A stretch of 7,478 nt of DNA from Lachnospiraceae bacterium (GTDB lineage Bacteria; Bacillota; Clostridia; Lachnospirales; Lachnospiraceae), in assembly GCA_900766925.1 (NCBI GenBank), contig CAAFXG010000268.1, forward strand, positions 1 through 7,478, in the 5' to 3' direction. The first letter of the stretch is position 1. Each line of letters begins with the position of its first letter. Below, piece after piece: positions 6,572 through 7,478 of the stretch. The position numbers and the translations under genes were made by a program. The notes beneath the pieces were generated by a model. It saw only the letters and a list, made by a program, of their open reading frames with translations, was not told the origin of the DNA and ran no database searches.

Positions 6572-7478
6572 TTACTTTACGATTAATTCAAGTGTTCGTT
6601 CAATATCTTCTTCGCTCAGCGCATGATGCATTGGCAAACAAATAACGCTGTTTGCCATCTTGTGGGCATTCGGAAGGTTCTCTGGTCTTGAACTCTCCAG
6701 TCCCCTGTAGGTGGAGAACTCGGAGATGAGCGGATAGAAGTACCTGCGACCAAGGACGTTTGCGGCCTTCATCTTAGCGTAAAGGTCGTCGCGAGTCATT
6801 CCATATTTCTCGGCATCGATGAAAATTGGGAAGTAGCTGTAGTTGTGCTTCACCCCGGGCATATCGTCGAAGAAGGTGATGCCTTCGACATTTCGTAATG
6901 TCTCACGATAACGGATAGCAACCTGATGACGTGCCTCTATGGCAGCATCAACCTGCTTAAGGTTCAAGAGACCGTAAGCAGAACGCATCTCGTCCATCTT
7001 GGAGTTGATGCCGGGACCTACGACTGTCACTTCTCCTGCAAAACCGAAGTTCTTCAGATAATCGATGCGCTTTTTCGTTGCCTCATCGTGCATCACCATG
7101 GCTCCACCCTCTATGGTGTTATACACCTTGGTGGCATGGAAGCTCAACGTACTCATGTCGCCTGCATTGAGTATGCTATCGCCATTCACTTTTACTCCAA
7201 AGGCGTGGGCTGCATCGTAGATGACCTTTAGGCCGTAGGTGTCTGCAATCTCCTGTATGCGCTTGGTGTCGCAAGGCTTGCCATAGACATGTACGGGCAT
7301 GATGGCTGTGGTCTTGGGGGTAATGGCCGCCTCAATCTTATCTGGGTCGATATTGCCTGTTGAGGGGTCGATATCCACGAACACTGGTTTGCAGCCATTC
7401 CACCATATAGAATGGGTTGTTGCAACAAAAGAATAGGGTGTGGTGATGACCTCACCTGTTATTCTCAATGCCTGAAGA
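6572..7478 (-). CDS. DegT/DnrJ/EryC1/StrS sugar aminotransferase, VioA-like, 5' end outside the window
   Basis: The frame is open to the window edge, with 301 codons visible. About 60-70 N-terminal residues are probably missing, since relatives are near 370. It is a fold-type I PLP enzyme that aminates nucleotide-linked keto sugars. Numbered from the first complete codon, visible blocks are GEVITTPYSFVATT (8-21), VIYDAAHAFG (85-94, with Asp88 for the PLP pyridine nitrogen) and SFHATKVYNTIEGGA (112-126, with Lys117 as the Schiff-base lysine). A further block, GRRYFYPLISEF, falls at about 243-254. These blocks resemble VioA-type enzymes that make dTDP-4-amino-4,6-dideoxyglucose, but the exact sugar is an inference, and I leave the symbol blank. 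It is more GC-rich than the genes that follow and lies 3 nt before the PLP-enzyme gene. A TTG at 7468 is internal, not the start. Confidence 0.88.
   Translation of the reverse strand, partial: LQALRITGEVITTPYSFVATTHSIWWNGCKPVFVDIDPSTGNIDPDKIEAAITPKTTAIMPVHVYGKPCDTKRIQEIADTYGLKVIYDAAHAFGVKVNGDSILNAGDMSTLSFHATKVYNTIEGGAMVMHDEATKKRIDYLKNFGFAGEVTVVGPGINSKMDEMRSAYGLLNLKQVDAAIEARHQVAIRYRETLRNVEGITFFDDMPGVKHNYSYFPIFIDAEKYGMTRDDLYAKMKAANVLGRRYFYPLISEFSTYRGLESSRPENLPNAHKMANSVICLPMHHALSEEDIERTLELIVK

Noticed and set aside
4827..7231. Plus-strand open frames at 4827-5048, 6264-6563 and 6926-7231
   Set aside because: They are mirror frames of the GNAT, PLP-enzyme and aminotransferase genes, with low-complexity or family-free translations.
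7466..7468. A TTG as the start of the aminotransferase
   Set aside because: The frame stays open to the window edge, and the residues before it (LQA) continue the family alignment, so the gene is truncated by the window.
1..7478. Searched by eye for tRNA, rRNA, CRISPR repeats, insertion-sequence ends and invertible promoters
   Set aside because: No cloverleaf, regularly spaced repeats, transposase or recombinase gene, or long inverted repeats flanking a promoter-sized segment were seen.

Overview
The window looks like part of a surface-polysaccharide (O-antigen or capsule) biosynthesis locus from a member of the Bacteroidota, most likely a Bacteroidales such as Prevotella or Bacteroides. The assignment rests on gene content and style: low to moderate GC, AT-rich leaders without strong Shine-Dalgarno sequences, and genes packed with 2-25 nt gaps or 4-11 nt overlaps. 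A winged-helix fragment of a type common in that phylum also fits. The genus is an inference. Every gene I can support lies on the minus strand, so transcription runs from 7478 towards 1.

In transcription order, the first block (7478 to about 3704) is a small-molecule cassette. It holds a DegT/DnrJ/EryC1/StrS sugar aminotransferase (5' end outside the window, VioA-like), a fold-type II PLP enzyme of the ACC deaminase/D-cysteine desulfhydrase group, two tandem paralogous GNAT acetyltransferases, and an ATP-grasp ligase. A reasonable hypothesis is that the aminotransferase makes a nucleotide-linked 4-amino-4,6-dideoxyhexose, and the PLP enzyme, GNATs and ligase prepare an amino acid or acyl group and join it to the sugar amine. 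No gene in the window proves that product.

The second block (3461 to 123) is the polysaccharide-handling part: a Wzx-type flippase, a family 2 glycosyltransferase and an integral-membrane acyltransferase-3 protein. A further reading frame may begin at base 32 and run off the window. No Wzy polymerase, chain-length regulator or priming transferase is visible here.

A 242-bp stretch (3462-3703) separates the blocks. It holds a 41-codon winged-helix fragment, probably the broken 3' end of a larger regulator or ATPase gene, and a 10-bp perfect hairpin followed by a T-rich run just ahead of the flippase. Base composition also differs between genes, so this looks like a recombination seam in a mosaic locus.

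The most notable observation is in the second GNAT gene. A run of seven G (coding strand) sits 12 codons before its stop. With one extra G the protein becomes exactly 150 residues and its new C-terminus aligns without gaps to the neighbouring paralogue, including a shared ERYYLE motif. The gene is therefore frameshifted in this sequence, by phase variation, by mutation or by a read error. A second structural curiosity is a pair of interleaved perfect inverted repeats at 56-105 with H-type pseudoknot topology.
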